Origin: Nostoc sp. CHAB 5836
GTDB lineage: Bacteria > Cyanobacteriota > Cyanobacteriia > Cyanobacteriales > Nostocaceae
Length of the DNA stretch: 50,183 nt
Assembly: GCF_020829445.1 (NCBI RefSeq)
Contig: NZ_JAIVFV010000035.1
Coordinates: forward strand, 1-50,183
Reading direction: 5' to 3'
Shown here: positions 1 to 9,135 of the stretch, in pieces
Layout: every line of letters starts with the position of its first letter
How positions within the stretch are numbered: position 1 is the stretch's first letter
Notes under the pieces: generated by a model
The model's database searches: none
Told to the model about the DNA's origin: nothing
What the model saw: only the letters and a program-made list of their open reading frames with translations
Position numbers and translations under genes: made by a program

Positions 1-140
1 ATATTTTTTACCCCACCTTAGCCCTCCCCTTGATAAGGGAAGGGAACCGGATTTTCTTGTTTCCCCCCAACATATCGGGGGGATTAAGGGGGGTAATAAT
101 TCGATTAAAATCACAGTCAACAACTTTTCAAACAACCTCT
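1..140. repeat. Right part of an inverted-repeat (MITE-like) element
   Basis: The end at 123-140 (ACTTTTCAAACAACCTCT) is identical to the right terminus of the complete element at 1596-1755, and the interior has the same style of G/C-run palindromes. The left end is not present in the window, so this copy is cut by the window edge or is truncated. Confidence 0.6.
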
Positions 141-258
141 CAGCGTGATCTACCCAAATAGATTCTTACTTGATTACTTCAATAATAAAATTGCACCTGT
201 GCCAGCTTGATACTCCCCACCGCATAGGCGGATGGGGTTTTCCGCGAATTCTGATAAA

Positions 259-915
259 TCAGGTGTTAATGATTTCTAGAGGTGTGGATGCTGTTATAGC
301 ATCACCAGAAATAGGTGTTGGTTCCATTAGAGAGGATGAAAATTTTTGCTTGGTAGATGCTATGGGACTAACATAAATAGGTGGTTGTGTTGGCCATTTC
401 AGGTTAGTAGGTAGCCATGCTACCTGTTCTGAATCATAATATAAAGCACCACTTTTTGGGCTGTATCTCATAATGCCACTATTAAGTGAGCTACTTGTTT
501 TACTCGCTCCAAGGATGATTAAATCATCAATTAAACCACTCATAATCGTATTATTCCTACCAGCAGCAGAATTTAGAACAGGCTTGATGCTAGAATCTGA
601 AGCAGGCTTAATAGCATCACTTAGAGGCAGTGGCGAAGGATTTACTATGCCCGGTAGGTTAGGACGACTGATCATATCAACACGATCGTCTTGAGGTGAG
701 AAGTCTGTAATTCTATCAATACCGCCACCTGAGTAATACATAAGAAAGGCATCTCTACCCGGACCACCAGTGAGAATGTCATCACCAATATCTCCAACTA
801 GCACGTCGTTACCCGAACCACCTTTTAGAGTGTCATTGCCTCCATAACCATATATACGGTCGCTTCCAGAAGTGCCAGTTAGATTGTCGTTTCCATTGGT
901 GCCGTAAATGTCCAT
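259..915 (-). CDS. RTX / hemolysin-type calcium-binding repeat protein
   Basis: A 218-residue protein with no N-terminal signal peptide. Residues about 7-60 are nonapeptide RTX repeats (GGxGxDxLx style: GYGGNDTLKGGSGNDVLVGD, then [12 protein letters not shown]), which in this family bind Ca2+ in a parallel beta-roll. The C-terminal part has the GALYYDSEQVAWL strand motif seen at the ends of many cyanobacterial RTX proteins exported by type I secretion. Export is inferred, since no transporter gene lies nearby. It is the upstream-complete member of a group of three paralogues on the same strand. The ATG at 915 is preceded by GGAG in a leader that is duplicated almost exactly in front of the next copy. 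The target or enzymatic function cannot be told; it may be a small surface or exoprotein. Confidence 0.8.
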   Translation of the reverse strand: MDIYGTNGNDNLTGTSGSDRIYGYGGNDTLKGGSGNDVLVGDIGDDILTGGPGRDAFLMYYSGGGIDRITDFSPQDDRVDMISRPNLPGIVNPSPLPLSDAIKPASDSSIKPVLNSAAGRNNTIMSGLIDDLIILGASKTSSSLNSGIMRYSPKSGALYYDSEQVAWLPTNLKWPTQPPIYVSPIASTKQKFSSSLMEPTPISGDAITASTPLEIINT

Positions 916-1035
916 ATTCGTTACTCCTTGATAGATTAGTTATCTAAGTGTTTATTGTAACTACCATTATCATAATAAGACTCCGATTTGATTTTTTAAA
1001 AGATACTGAGACTGCAAAGCCCGTTTGATCACGAT
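661..1035. repeat. Tandem duplication, copy 1 (RTX 5' half plus leader)
   Basis: About 375 bp covering the first two thirds of the RTX domain and about 120 bp of upstream leader recur at 1216-1590 with a constant 555-bp offset, no indels and few substitutions. The shared right edge is the GATCACGAT at 1027-1035 and 1582-1590. Confidence 0.85.
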
Positions 1036-1093
1036 TTTGTCTGAAATCCTGTTCAAAAATCACATAGGAGTTGTGGAGATACTACGGCACCAG

Positions 1094-1470
1094 CAAAAAT
1101 AGGTCGTTGTGTTGGTCAGGTGAGGTTAATAGATAGCCAAGCTAGCTGTTGATAACTGTAATATAAAGCACTAGTGTTTGGCTCGGATGTCAAAATGTTA
1201 TCCCGCCGATAGGTCAGGAGCACTGAGCATATCAACACGATCCTCTTTAGGTGAGAAGTCTGTAATTCTATCAATACCGCCACCTGAGTAATACATAACA
1301 AAGACATCTCTACCCGGACCACCAGAGAGAATGTCATCACCAAGACCTCCAATTAGCACGTCGTTACCCGAACCACCTGTTAGAGTGTCATTGCCTTCAT
1401 AACCATATATATGGTCGCTTCCAGAAGTGCCAGTTAGATTGTCGTTTCCATTGGTGCCGTAAATGACCAT
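1094..1470 (-). pseudogene. Decayed duplicate of the RTX gene
   Basis: The open frame covers 1198-1470 (90 residues): almost the same nonapeptide repeats as the 259-915 gene, then a stop soon after the SAPDLS segment. The missing C-terminal part is still visible out of frame: around 1094-1200 another frame reads SALYYSYQQLAWL, which matches ALYYDSEQVAWL of the intact paralogue. About 300 bp between the two halves are absent. This is therefore a tandem copy that suffered an internal deletion plus a frameshift. The leader up to about 1590 is still almost identical to that of the intact gene, so it may still be transcribed. A 90-residue mini-RTX protein could in principle be made, but the secretion end is missing. 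Confidence 0.75.
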
Positions 1471-1590
1471 ATTCGTTACTCCTTGATAGATTAGTTATCT
1501 AAGTGTTTATTGTAACTACCATTATCATAATAAGACTCCGATTTGATTTTTTAAAAGACACTGAGACTGAAAAGCCCGTTTGATCACGAT
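1216..1590. repeat. Tandem duplication, copy 2
   Basis: Partner of the repeat at 661-1035; the same order of leader and RTX coding sequence at an exact 555-bp offset. Confidence 0.85.
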
Positions 1591-1595
1591 CTCTT

Positions 1596-1755
1596 AGAGG
1601 TTGTTTGAAAAGTTATTGGCTGTATCTTTGCACTTTTAGATCCCCCCTAACCCCCCGATAAATTGGGGGAAGAATCAAAGTCCCCCTTAAAAAGGCGGAT
1701 TTAGGGGGATCTAGAACGTTTTGATACCTACAATAAGACTTTTCAAACAACCTCT
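1596..1755. repeat. MITE-like element with 18-bp terminal inverted repeats
   Basis: The left end AGAGGTTGTTTGAAAAGT (1596-1613) and the right end ACTTTTCAAACAACCTCT (1738-1755) are perfect inverted repeats around 120 bp of C/G-run palindromes with no ORF. The flanks read CTCTTAGAGG on the left and CCTCTTAGAG on the right, compatible with a 3-bp TTA target duplication. A second right end lies at 123-140. Confidence 0.75.
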
Positions 1756-1836
1756 TAGAGGCAATACTGCTCGTTTAAGGAAAGAAAGTAAGCTCAAACC
1801 CCTGAGATATCGTTGTCTATAATGCCCAAAAGAGGC

Positions 1837-2151
1837 TTAACCAAGCGCTATTGCATCTAGAGACAGTGGCGCAATTTTTGCTAACGAGGGTATTTCAGGA
1901 GCGCTTATCGTATCAATACGATCCTCTCCACGCGAGAAGTCTAGAATTGTATCAGCACCGCCACCTGAGTAATACATAATAAAGATATCTCTACCCGGAC
2001 CACCAGTGAGAGTGTCATTACCAGGACCTCCAATTAGCAGGTCGTCACCCAAACCACCTGTTAGAATGTCATCGGCTTCTAAACCAGATATACGGTCGTT
2101 TCCGGAAGTGCCAGTTAGAATATCCTTTCCACTGGTGCCCTCAATATCCAT
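1837..2151 (-). CDS. Short RTX calcium-binding repeat protein
   Basis: A 104-residue protein made mostly of RTX repeats ([37 protein letters not shown]), then an [23 protein letters not shown] segment close to the one in the two downstream paralogues. It ends at a natural stop and lacks the LYYDSEQ-type C-terminal motif, so it is either a minimal RTX protein or a shortened member of the family. Its leader differs from the duplicated leader of the other two, so it is an older duplicate. Ca2+ binding follows from the repeats; export and role are unknown. Confidence 0.65.
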   Translation of the reverse strand: MDIEGTSGKDILTGTSGNDRISGLEADDILTGGLGDDLLIGGPGNDTLTGGPGRDIFIMYYSGGGADTILDFSRGEDRIDTISAPEIPSLAKIAPLSLDAIALG

Positions 2152-2661
2152 TTTTGTTATTCCTTAATAAATTAGTGAACCAACTGCTTATAGCGGTCCT
2201 CAATTCAGTGAGGTACAAGAACCCAACCCCCTAAGAGCAAGCAAAGAGGGCAGGGTGCTTTCATACGAAGAAAGAAAAATACATAAGTCTTGATTTCTCG
2301 TGGAAGTGGCATGGCTTTTTACCCCACTTCCATTCCTCTCCCCGAAACGGGGAGAGGCTTTGAAACCCAGTTGTTGTTTTTCTCTGCTTGTATGAAATCA
2401 CTCTCCTAAGAGCAAGCAAAGAGGGGGGCTTTCGATGTACCTCATGTGATTACTCCCTTGCCGGCGAAAGATTATTTATCATGTATTACATTAAAATACA
2501 TAAATAAATATGACTCGCTTTCTACTCAGAGAGGTAGGGTGACAATCTAGGTAATTTGTTGTGCGATATTTCTACTACAAGTATATTACATTTTGGATAA
2601 TTTTCTAGCGGGAAGGGAGTAGGAGACGCTATATTTCATCCACCGCTTCACTACATGAGAG
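2152..2661. other. Gene-free region with repeated segments
   Basis: No credible coding region. CCTAAGAGCAAGCAAAGAGG occurs at about 2229 and again at about 2405, flanked by GAGGTAC (about 2210) and GTACCTC (about 2436) in inverted order, which suggests a nested inverted-repeat element. The stretch also serves as the upstream region of the 2151 RTX gene and the 3' flank of the DUF928 gene. Confidence 0.5.
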
Positions 2662-3471
2662 CTATTTTTCTGAGCCATAACGCGCAACAATTGGCGCAGA
2701 CGCCAAGTCTGACAAACCAACAGCTTTTAACAAATTAGTCCAATCATCAATCAATATGCGATCGCCTGAATTAGTGCGGCGTAGATCAGCTAAATTAGTT
2801 AGAGCATCGTGCCAAATATCATTAACAGCATAGGCAAGGTACTCCCTTGATGCTGCCTTTAACTGACTTTTAAGGTCGTTTGTGAGGGCCACGCGTTGCA
2901 CCCATGATCGAATATAAAAATACTCAGATATGATTTGCGGTTCGCCACAATAAACTTTGAAGTACCATTGATATTTTAAGTCTTCTTTCAGAGCATATTC
3001 TGGACTTAGCGGTAGGCTGATGCCAATTACGCCAGGTTTTTCAGGGAGTGTCAAAGAGGTTCGGTAGATGTCTTTCCCCTTTCGATCCTGAAATACAAAC
3101 TCTCCACTGCGGAAGTTGGTGGGTAACTGTGGTATGTAAACCCAAAAGGTCGGATACTCAGAAACTGTTAATGCCAAGAAAGATTTCGATTCATCGGAAG
3201 TTTCTTGCCCAGGCACCAAGGCACTAATAGGTATTTTCAGGTCAGGGCATTGAGTTCCATTACGCCTTGCGCCTCCTTGGCGGCGACCGATGGGTGCGCC
3301 GTTAAATGGAAATTTCAATTGGGTAAGGCGGTTTTGTGTCTTAGGTACAACTTTCTTGACAGGTTGCGTAGCTTGTGAGTTTGCTTGTGCTGGGTAACTC
3401 GCAATACTAAGCAGTAGCAAAGGCATAATGCAAGCTTGTAATAAGCGCTGAGATAAATTACTCTTAGTCAT
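2662..3471 (-). CDS. Exported DUF928 family protein
   Basis: 269 residues. The N-terminus is a Sec-type signal peptide (positively charged TKSNLSQR, hydrophobic MPLLLLSIA, then a small-residue cleavage region near AQA about residue 29), so the protein acts outside the cytoplasm. The body has the features I associate with the cyanobacterial DUF928 family: an early RRQGGARRNGT motif, a beta-rich centre with TFWVYIPQLP and LKYQWYFKVYC, and an alpha-helical C-terminus. Its ATG overlaps the stop of the CHAT/CHASE2 gene by four bases (ATGA), so the two are almost certainly translationally coupled as the last genes of one operon. Biochemical function is unknown for the family; a periplasmic partner of the CHASE2 sensor is an inference from coupling. 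Confidence 0.8.
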   Translation of the reverse strand: MTKSNLSQRLLQACIMPLLLLSIASYPAQANSQATQPVKKVVPKTQNRLTQLKFPFNGAPIGRRQGGARRNGTQCPDLKIPISALVPGQETSDESKSFLALTVSEYPTFWVYIPQLPTNFRSGEFVFQDRKGKDIYRTSLTLPEKPGVIGISLPLSPEYALKEDLKYQWYFKVYCGEPQIISEYFYIRSWVQRVALTNDLKSQLKAASREYLAYAVNDIWHDALTNLADLRRTNSGDRILIDDWTNLLKAVGLSDLASAPIVARYGSEK

Positions 3472-5831
3472 AATTTATTGTCCAAATATTTAATCTTATT
3501 TCTGAAATAGGGACGAGAAACCTCCGAAACGGAACGATCTCTGCGTAAACTCCATACAACAGCCGTAGCTGTTAACACCAATGCCAACATAGGGGGCACA
3601 AGTGGTATCCACCCCGCCTGTGTAAAGATGCCAAAACAGATTCCAAATAGTGTCAACAGTGTTGTGGCGATCGCTAGCCCAAGATCCCGAGGTTTTGAGT
3701 AGCGCCATGCTATAATCCCTCCAACCAGTGACCATCCCCACACCCAAAAAGTTTCAACCCACCCAGACCACCACCAAAACAAAGGTCTACGATCTTCAAC
3801 GGCACTAAGAATATGACTCACCATCTGCGCCTGCACGAAGAGTCCTTGTATTTTCTTTTTTTTAGCAGGGGTTTGCCAATAATCAGCTTTACTACTCAAA
3901 GCTGTAACGCCAATCATCACGATCCGATTTTTTAATGACTCCACTAACTCCGGCTTAATTTGGTCATTTAAAATATCTTTGAGGGATACTGTCTCGGCAA
4001 TTTTTTCGTCAGGACGCAAAGAACGATAATTGAGGAGAATTTGATAACCCGACGCATCAATTTTTTGGTAGCCGCTAGAGTGTTCTTTTAATGGCTGAAA
4101 CACAAGTTTCTCAATTTGCAAGTATCCCTGAGAATTAATATCTGCTTTAATTCCTTTACTTTGTAAATAGTGACGTGCAAGCTGAAGGTTGAAAGCATCT
4201 TCTGCGGCACATGGTGATTCTAGGGGAGGAGTTAAATTCAACAATTGACGGCGGATAATTTCATCTTCATCGGCGACAAAATCACTAAAACTCCGGCGTT
4301 GTTTGGGAATTTCATTGGGGGGATGAATGCCATCAGGTTCGCCATCGGAACCAGCAGAAACTTTGCACACTGTAAAAATGCGATGATCTTGCTGTAGCTG
4401 AGTAGCTAAATTTGGATAATCGCGGTCTACAGGAAAATCACGATAAATATCTATACCGATAGTGTTTGGTTTATACTGTTCTAATTTTTGCAAAAGTTGA
4501 GCGAGTGCTTGATCTGAAAGCGATCCTCTACCTTTCATCCCCTGCTGGTTCTGATAATAAATATCAGCCTCACCAATAGTAACTATTAACAGGCGTGGAT
4601 CCGATCTTTCCCTAGGCGATCGCATTTGCATTAAATGGTCGTAAGCTTGCAATTCGCTTTGTTGCAACATCCCCACATAACGCACTCCCATTACACTTGT
4701 TGTCACTAGTAAACTCACCAGCAGTATGGTAAGTAAAATACGTTTTAAATCAATCTTTGGGGAGAATAAATTTTTCCAAATTGGTGGTATTATCCCAGGG
4801 TTCTGAAAAATTACTGGTAACCAAGTTGCATTGGGAAATCTATCTTCCAAACCTTGCAACTTTTCCCTTGCTTCTCGCAATGCCAGATATAGAGATTTAC
4901 CACTAGAAAAAGCGAGGAGAAAATTCTTTAAAAATTGTTGGGCGACTTCATCTGGTACAGGTTCCCGCATGACAATCAAGTGCGGAATGTGTAAAGAAAC
5001 AAGTTGTGATGCTAGTCCCAAACCATCGCAGGAGTTAAAAATTGCCAACTGCAAACCTTGGGCGATGGCATTTTTTAACCCATTCTTTAACTCGTCAATT
5101 GCTAATTTATCAGTTTTGTTAATATAAATCTGACCTTGACCATCAGCATTTTCACTATGCCCCGCGAAAAATAAAATATCCCATTGCTGCCATAAATAGT
5201 TGTTTAACTCGTTACGTTGTGGTTCTACTAGAAAAACTATTTCGGCATTTGGTAAATTTTCTAATAATTGGCGATCTTTTTGAACATCAATTCCAATACT
5301 ATTTCCCAAAATCGCTAAAATTCTCACTTTCTGATTACGCGGTGCTGTGTTGGGAATTTCTGAAGCTGTTGCACTGAGGGCAAATTCTGCTTGGGAGTAT
5401 CTGCTAAAAAAGTCCCACAAATGCCAAGGAAGTTTTTGTAGTTGTCGATCATCGGTGCGAATTAAAACCCGAATTGTTTCATCTCGGTTTAATTCTTCGC
5501 GTAAGGTATTATTGATGTGGCGAAATTCTTCAGAGCTCAGCCATTTATGCAGGCGATCGCTTAACAATTGAGATGACTGACGACATTTTTCAATTCGACT
5601 TTTGAAGGAGCCATCGTAAATAATTTCCTGGGGTTTGATCCGGCTAGCCATCCCCAAACTGCGATATTTATCCTGCCACTGTTTTAGGTAAGCAGTTAAC
5701 TCTGGAGATGCAGGTAAATTGCCAGAAACTTCTATTTTGGGGCGAGCATTTTCTGCTCCAATTTCCAGTAACACGCGATATCCATGTTCCGACAAATTGC
5801 CATCTAGTTTCAGAACAACTAACTTTGCCAT
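3468..5831 (-). CDS. CHAT-domain protease fused to CHASE2 membrane sensor
   Basis: 787 residues in a clear order. Residues 1-350 are a caspase-like CHAT domain with the catalytic pair visible as His225 (FFAGHS) and Cys268 (FNSCDG) and a family-typical LPVIFQNP end. A transmembrane helix lies at about 364-386 (RILLTILLVSLLVTT), a CHASE2 extracytoplasmic sensor domain at about 390-690 (SPRERSDPRLLIVTIGE, TIGIDIYRDF, IVMIGVTA, QAQMVSHILSA), and three more transmembrane helices near 695-765. The usual CHASE2 outputs (kinase, cyclase) are replaced by a cytoplasmic N-terminal protease-like domain, suggesting that an envelope signal is converted into proteolysis. It lies in an operon downstream of a DUF1822 protein and a sigma-like factor and upstream of an exported DUF928 protein. 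Substrate and signal are unknown; the proteolytic role is inferred from the intact His/Cys pair. Confidence 0.85.
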   Translation of the reverse strand: MAKLVVLKLDGNLSEHGYRVLLEIGAENARPKIEVSGNLPASPELTAYLKQWQDKYRSLGMASRIKPQEIIYDGSFKSRIEKCRQSSQLLSDRLHKWLSSEEFRHINNTLREELNRDETIRVLIRTDDRQLQKLPWHLWDFFSRYSQAEFALSATASEIPNTAPRNQKVRILAILGNSIGIDVQKDRQLLENLPNAEIVFLVEPQRNELNNYLWQQWDILFFAGHSENADGQGQIYINKTDKLAIDELKNGLKNAIAQGLQLAIFNSCDGLGLASQLVSLHIPHLIVMREPVPDEVAQQFLKNFLLAFSSGKSLYLALREAREKLQGLEDRFPNATWLPVIFQNPGIIPPIWKNLFSPKIDLKRILLTILLVSLLVTTSVMGVRYVGMLQQSELQAYDHLMQMRSPRERSDPRLLIVTIGEADIYYQNQQGMKGRGSLSDQALAQLLQKLEQYKPNTIGIDIYRDFPVDRDYPNLATQLQQDHRIFTVCKVSAGSDGEPDGIHPPNEIPKQRRSFSDFVADEDEIIRRQLLNLTPPLESPCAAEDAFNLQLARHYLQSKGIKADINSQGYLQIEKLVFQPLKEHSSGYQKIDASGYQILLNYRSLRPDEKIAETVSLKDILNDQIKPELVESLKNRIVMIGVTALSSKADYWQTPAKKKKIQGLFVQAQMVSHILSAVEDRRPLFWWWSGWVETFWVWGWSLVGGIIAWRYSKPRDLGLAIATTLLTLFGICFGIFTQAGWIPLVPPMLALVLTATAVVWSLRRDRSVSEVSRPYFRNKIKYLDNKL

Positions 5832-5972
5832 ATACCCATTTAAAATTAGGGATTTTCGATGATCAAAATAACACTATCATATCCAGAAACTCTTTTACAA
5901 CGCTTCTCAGCAATCATCTTTTTTAAGTAAGTAACTGTTACTGAAATCAGCAGTATTACTCTATACTACATT

Positions 5973-6929
5973 TCAAGCTGTAAAAGCCTCTATAAAGTTG
6001 ACATTACCTAAAGCGACTTTAATGCTAAAACGCTCTCCTAATTCGCTACTAAAGTTTAGTTGAATACTCTTGGTGCTTCTGGCGGTAGCTAGCATCACAG
6101 GAGTACCTGAATCATCTAACACCATGACTTCAAGTTCTTCTGGTAGATACTTTTGGCTACTAAGGGCACAGACTTTGACACAAATATTTATTTCTTCTTC
6201 AGTAACAGGCATCAGTCCAACTATTAAAGCGATTGGTTTACTTTCTGATTGTTGCCCTAAGTCCAGCAGTATACCTTTTTGCACACTAAAAGTTGAAGTT
6301 TCTAGGTTTTGCTCTAAAGTTTGTTCAGCAGACCGAAATCTAAAAGCTAGCTCTGTTGGTTGGGGATTCAAAAGTGACTCAACTGTTTGCCAACCAACAT
6401 CAACAACATCCATTAACCAATTGCTTAGGTTAGTTCGTGGTTTGATTTTTTCAGGTGCTTCACTCAGTTGGAAGATGAACTCTTCGAGCGATCGCAATTC
6501 GTTGATAGCTACAGAGCTAGATTCGCTGACAGTTGTCACAAATCCTAACAGAGTTGCTTCCCTGAGGGATTCACCAAGCTGTACAGCTATATAGCCAATT
6601 CGGTCTGAGCAAACTTCTGGCGAAATATGAATCACCTTTTCATCCGGTAACACCGCCAGACATTCGATTTTACCTCGACCGATGATTTGTAAATCAGCCG
6701 TATCTACGACTGTTTGCATTACTGGGTTCCAACTTAAACTTGCTGAGGAATTTGTTTCAATCCCCATGCAATGCAGGTAGAATTTTACCGCCGATACTGC
6801 CAAAGTATTGAGATAAACCTGTTTAGCTTTTTTGGCATTGCTATGCTGATAACAAAACTGTTCTGCTAGTGCGCGAGCTGACGAGCTTATGGGTACGGTA
6901 AAGGTTAAAGGCTCTGAAATATTTTTCAT
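5973..6929 (-). CDS. DUF1822 family protein
   Basis: 318 residues, soluble, no signal peptide or membrane segment. The N-terminal half has the features of the cyanobacterial DUF1822 family: FTVPISSSARALAEQF, then KAKQVYLNTLAVSAVKFYL and a WNPVMQTVVDTADLQI segment. The C-terminal half is beta-rich (QKGILLDLGQQSESKPIALIV, INICVKVCAL, LEVMVLDDSGTPVMLATAR). The ATG is 18 bp after the stop of the sigma-like gene, and a 141-bp gap follows to the CHAT/CHASE2 gene, all on one strand. The family has no known biochemical role. Close coupling to a sigma factor suggests it could regulate that factor (for example as an anti-sigma-like partner), but no sequence feature proves it. Confidence 0.75.
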   Translation of the reverse strand: MKNISEPLTFTVPISSSARALAEQFCYQHSNAKKAKQVYLNTLAVSAVKFYLHCMGIETNSSASLSWNPVMQTVVDTADLQIIGRGKIECLAVLPDEKVIHISPEVCSDRIGYIAVQLGESLREATLLGFVTTVSESSSVAINELRSLEEFIFQLSEAPEKIKPRTNLSNWLMDVVDVGWQTVESLLNPQPTELAFRFRSAEQTLEQNLETSTFSVQKGILLDLGQQSESKPIALIVGLMPVTEEEINICVKVCALSSQKYLPEELEVMVLDDSGTPVMLATARSTKSIQLNFSSELGERFSIKVALGNVNFIEAFTA

Positions 6930-6947
6930 TATTTACTCATCTCTACT

Positions 6948-7598
6948 TTAATTTACATCGCCAACACAATACTCTTTTAACTTGGAAGAAAACTTATTTA
7001 TGCATCGGTAATAAAAGCTGCTAACGGTGGGAACTTTCATTTCAAATTCTGTAGAAATCTCTTTCCAGGATTTTCCCATCAGTCGTCGTGTTGCCAATAC
7101 TTGAAAGTTGACCTGAGGGCATTTTTCTATATGTTCATTTTTAAACATATTTTCTGGATCTGATTCGATACATTCTTTCAGGATTTCTGTGAAATTTGTT
7201 GGTTCTTCCGGTGAGGTAATCAAATTATCCAGGTCAGTCAGAGTGATTATTTTTAGACTTGGTAAAGTCTGAAATTTCCTAACAGCATCTTTAAAAAATC
7301 GCCGATCAAAAAGCACATTTACCCATGCCATGACACTACCGCGTTCGGCATCATACTTATCAATTTTTTCACAAATATAAAGTAAAAGTTCTTGACGTGC
7401 CTCATCATAAATATTTTCATAGATAGCTGCTGGAAATTGACTTTTTTGTGGATGACAAAGTCGAGAGGAGCGCACAATCCCGTTAACTAGCTTTCCTAAG
7501 GCAAGTCGTCGTTCTGGCGATCGCGGTGGGTTTTGCTGGGCTGAAATCGCCAGTTGTAATAAATGTGCATCTAGTTCATCTTGTTCGGGATAATGCAT
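6948..7598 (-). CDS. Atypical sigma-70-like RNA polymerase sigma factor
   Basis: 216 residues from the ATG at 7598, which has GGAG six bases upstream; an upstream in-frame TTG at 7670 is less likely. The middle (EARQELLLYICEKIDKYDAERGSVMAWVNVLFDRRF) has the pattern of a divergent sigma region 2, and the C-terminal part (ATRRLMGKSWKEISTEFEMKV followed by TVSSFYYRCINKF) is a region-4-like helix-turn-helix. The central region differs from ECF and group-2 sigma factors, so promoter recognition cannot be predicted. It is the first gene of the DUF1822-CHAT/CHASE2-DUF928 operon and may control that operon or a surface-protein regulon; this is inference. A long gene-free region lies upstream. Confidence 0.7.
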   Translation of the reverse strand: MHYPEQDELDAHLLQLAISAQQNPPRSPERRLALGKLVNGIVRSSRLCHPQKSQFPAAIYENIYDEARQELLLYICEKIDKYDAERGSVMAWVNVLFDRRFFKDAVRKFQTLPSLKIITLTDLDNLITSPEEPTNFTEILKECIESDPENMFKNEHIEKCPQVNFQVLATRRLMGKSWKEISTEFEMKVPTVSSFYYRCINKFSSKLKEYCVGDVN

Positions 7599-7959
7599 CT
7601 GAGACTCCAAAAGCGAAAGTGAATCTCTATTTTTCTCTCGCTGTCCAACTGAAAATTTTACGCGAAACAATCGTTTTTGTTACAAATGTTTACATTTAGA
7701 GTTTTTTGTAAACATAATTTCCCCCAATCACCGGGAATTCATGGCTTTATGCTCTTTCGTACAGTTTTGTAACAAAAATCTGCCGTTTCGCATAAAACAA
7801 GTCGCTGTGGCAAGAGAGGTAAGTATACAACGCATGGTAAATCAATGATTACAACAGGAGCTTGTTCTTGCCTAACTTGAGATTTGCACGGACGCAGTGC
7901 TATAATTGCTACAAAAAATTAAGTTGATGCAGAGATGGAGAATGTCCATAGCGATGTAT

Positions 7960-8051
7960 TAGACATCTAGTAAAAATTACGTAGGCACAATTCGTGAATT
8001 TTGCCTACTAAGTATTGCGGACAACGCATAATTAATTTCACCAGATGTCTA
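7960..8051. repeat. MITE-like element, TAGACATCT family
   Basis: TAGACATCT at the left and AGATGTCTA at the right end, with further imperfect pairing inwards (left AGTAAAAATTA, right TAATTTCACC). The second copy in the window is at 31912-32004. Confidence 0.6.
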
Positions 8052-8454
8052 TTCTCTCCCATAAAAGCTCACGTTGAACGCGAATTGAGAATACTTACCA
8101 TTACGGTCATTGTCAAATAATGTGAAGAGAATGCAAAGATATATCTCCGGCTATAGACATCTCAGTAAATATTCAGATATATTATTAGAGTGTTATCCAG
8201 ATGTTCCCTATTTTAAGGTGTATACCCACAGTTAATAGCCGACGACGAGGGTATAAAAATTATTTGCATATCAAGATCAATTGTTCTCTATTTTGACGGC
8301 AGTAGGACTTAAGCATTGACAAAAAAATATGAGGTGCGGGTTTTAGGCATTGAAGCTTGACTTTTCGACGCTTTGTCAGCAATGGCTGGGTTGCGCTACG
8401 GATCAAGGATGCAAAAAAAGCCTGAAACCGTGTGTTTTCCTAAATACGCACTCA

Positions 8455-8603
8455 TATAGCGGTTCCCAATTGCATGGAATACAGACCTAACAAGAACAGC
8501 CTCTTCCCTATAAGGGAAGGGGAGTGATACTCGAAACCTCTCTCCTACAAGGAGAGAGGAATGGAAGTGAGGTTGAAACTGTACTGCACCCAAAGAACCG
8601 CTA
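8455..8603. repeat. MITE-like element, TATAGCGGTTCTC family (inverted copy)
   Basis: Starts TATAGCGGTTCCCAATTGCATGG and ends AGAACCGCTA, with two internal hairpins of C/T-rich against A/G-rich arms. It is the reverse orientation of the copies at 15031-15180 and 47465-47613. Confidence 0.7.
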
Positions 8604-8665
8604 CAAATTTGTACAGAGTTTAAGACATACTCGCTTCTCACTACAAGATTACCTGTAGCACTTTT

Positions 8666-8804
8666 GGTTTGTATGCAATACAGTTTGACCTGACTTGCAT
8701 TCCTCTCTTCTAAAAGGAGAGAGGAATGGAATCTTACTCCCCTTCCCTATAAGGGAAGGGGCTGGGGGTTAGGCCTATATTGGACTCAACAGAGAACTGC
8801 TATA
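8666..8804. repeat. Degenerate TATAGCGGTTCTC-family element
   Basis: Interior (ATGCAATACAGTTTGACC, then a GGAGAGAGG hairpin, then GGGCTGGGGGTTAGG) and right end GAGAACTGCTATA match the family. The left terminus is degraded. Confidence 0.6.
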
Positions 8805-8825
8805 TTTATTTTTCTTTCTCTCACT

Positions 8826-8899
8826 TGGCGTCCTTCTCCCTTGGCGCTAGCCTCTCCCTTTGAGAGAAAGAGAGACGCACTCGCGTTGGCGGTTCGTCA
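8826..8899. repeat. Interspersed repeat shared with 12108-12175
   Basis: GGCGTCCTTCTCCCTTGGCG, then CTAGCCTCTC and GAGACGCACTCGCGTT, recurs inside the GGACTTACGCAA-type element at 12065-12198. Confidence 0.6.
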
Positions 8900-9135
8900 A
8901 AAAAACTTAGGTATTCTTCTGGCGAGAAGGGAGTAAAACAGTCCTAAATATTTAGATAAGCCCTACTTGCAAGCTCATCAATAGGGCTAATCTTCGAGAA
9001 AATTGCTAATCCTCAAGGGTGCATAAAGTTATGTCGAAAGCGATCGCTCTCGGCCAGTTCTGTGCGTCCTCGAACAGCATTAACCACAACTAACAACTGA
9101 ACTTACTCAAAAAATCAATTCATAAGGTAAAAGTT

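Larger units (their letters stand above)
7671..9135. other. Long gene-free, repeat-rich region
   Basis: 1.46 kb with no supported gene. It contains the upstream region of the sigma-like operon, a TAGACATCT-type element (7960-8051), two copies of the TATAGCGGTTCTC family (8455-8603 and about 8666-8804), and a GCGTCCTTCTCCC / GAGACGCACTCGCG repeat (8826-8899). The 5' flank of the large RTX gene begins after about 8950. Confidence 0.6.

Noticed and set aside
170..376. Plus-strand frame before the first RTX gene
   Set aside because: Overlaps the RTX gene antisense and has no coding character.
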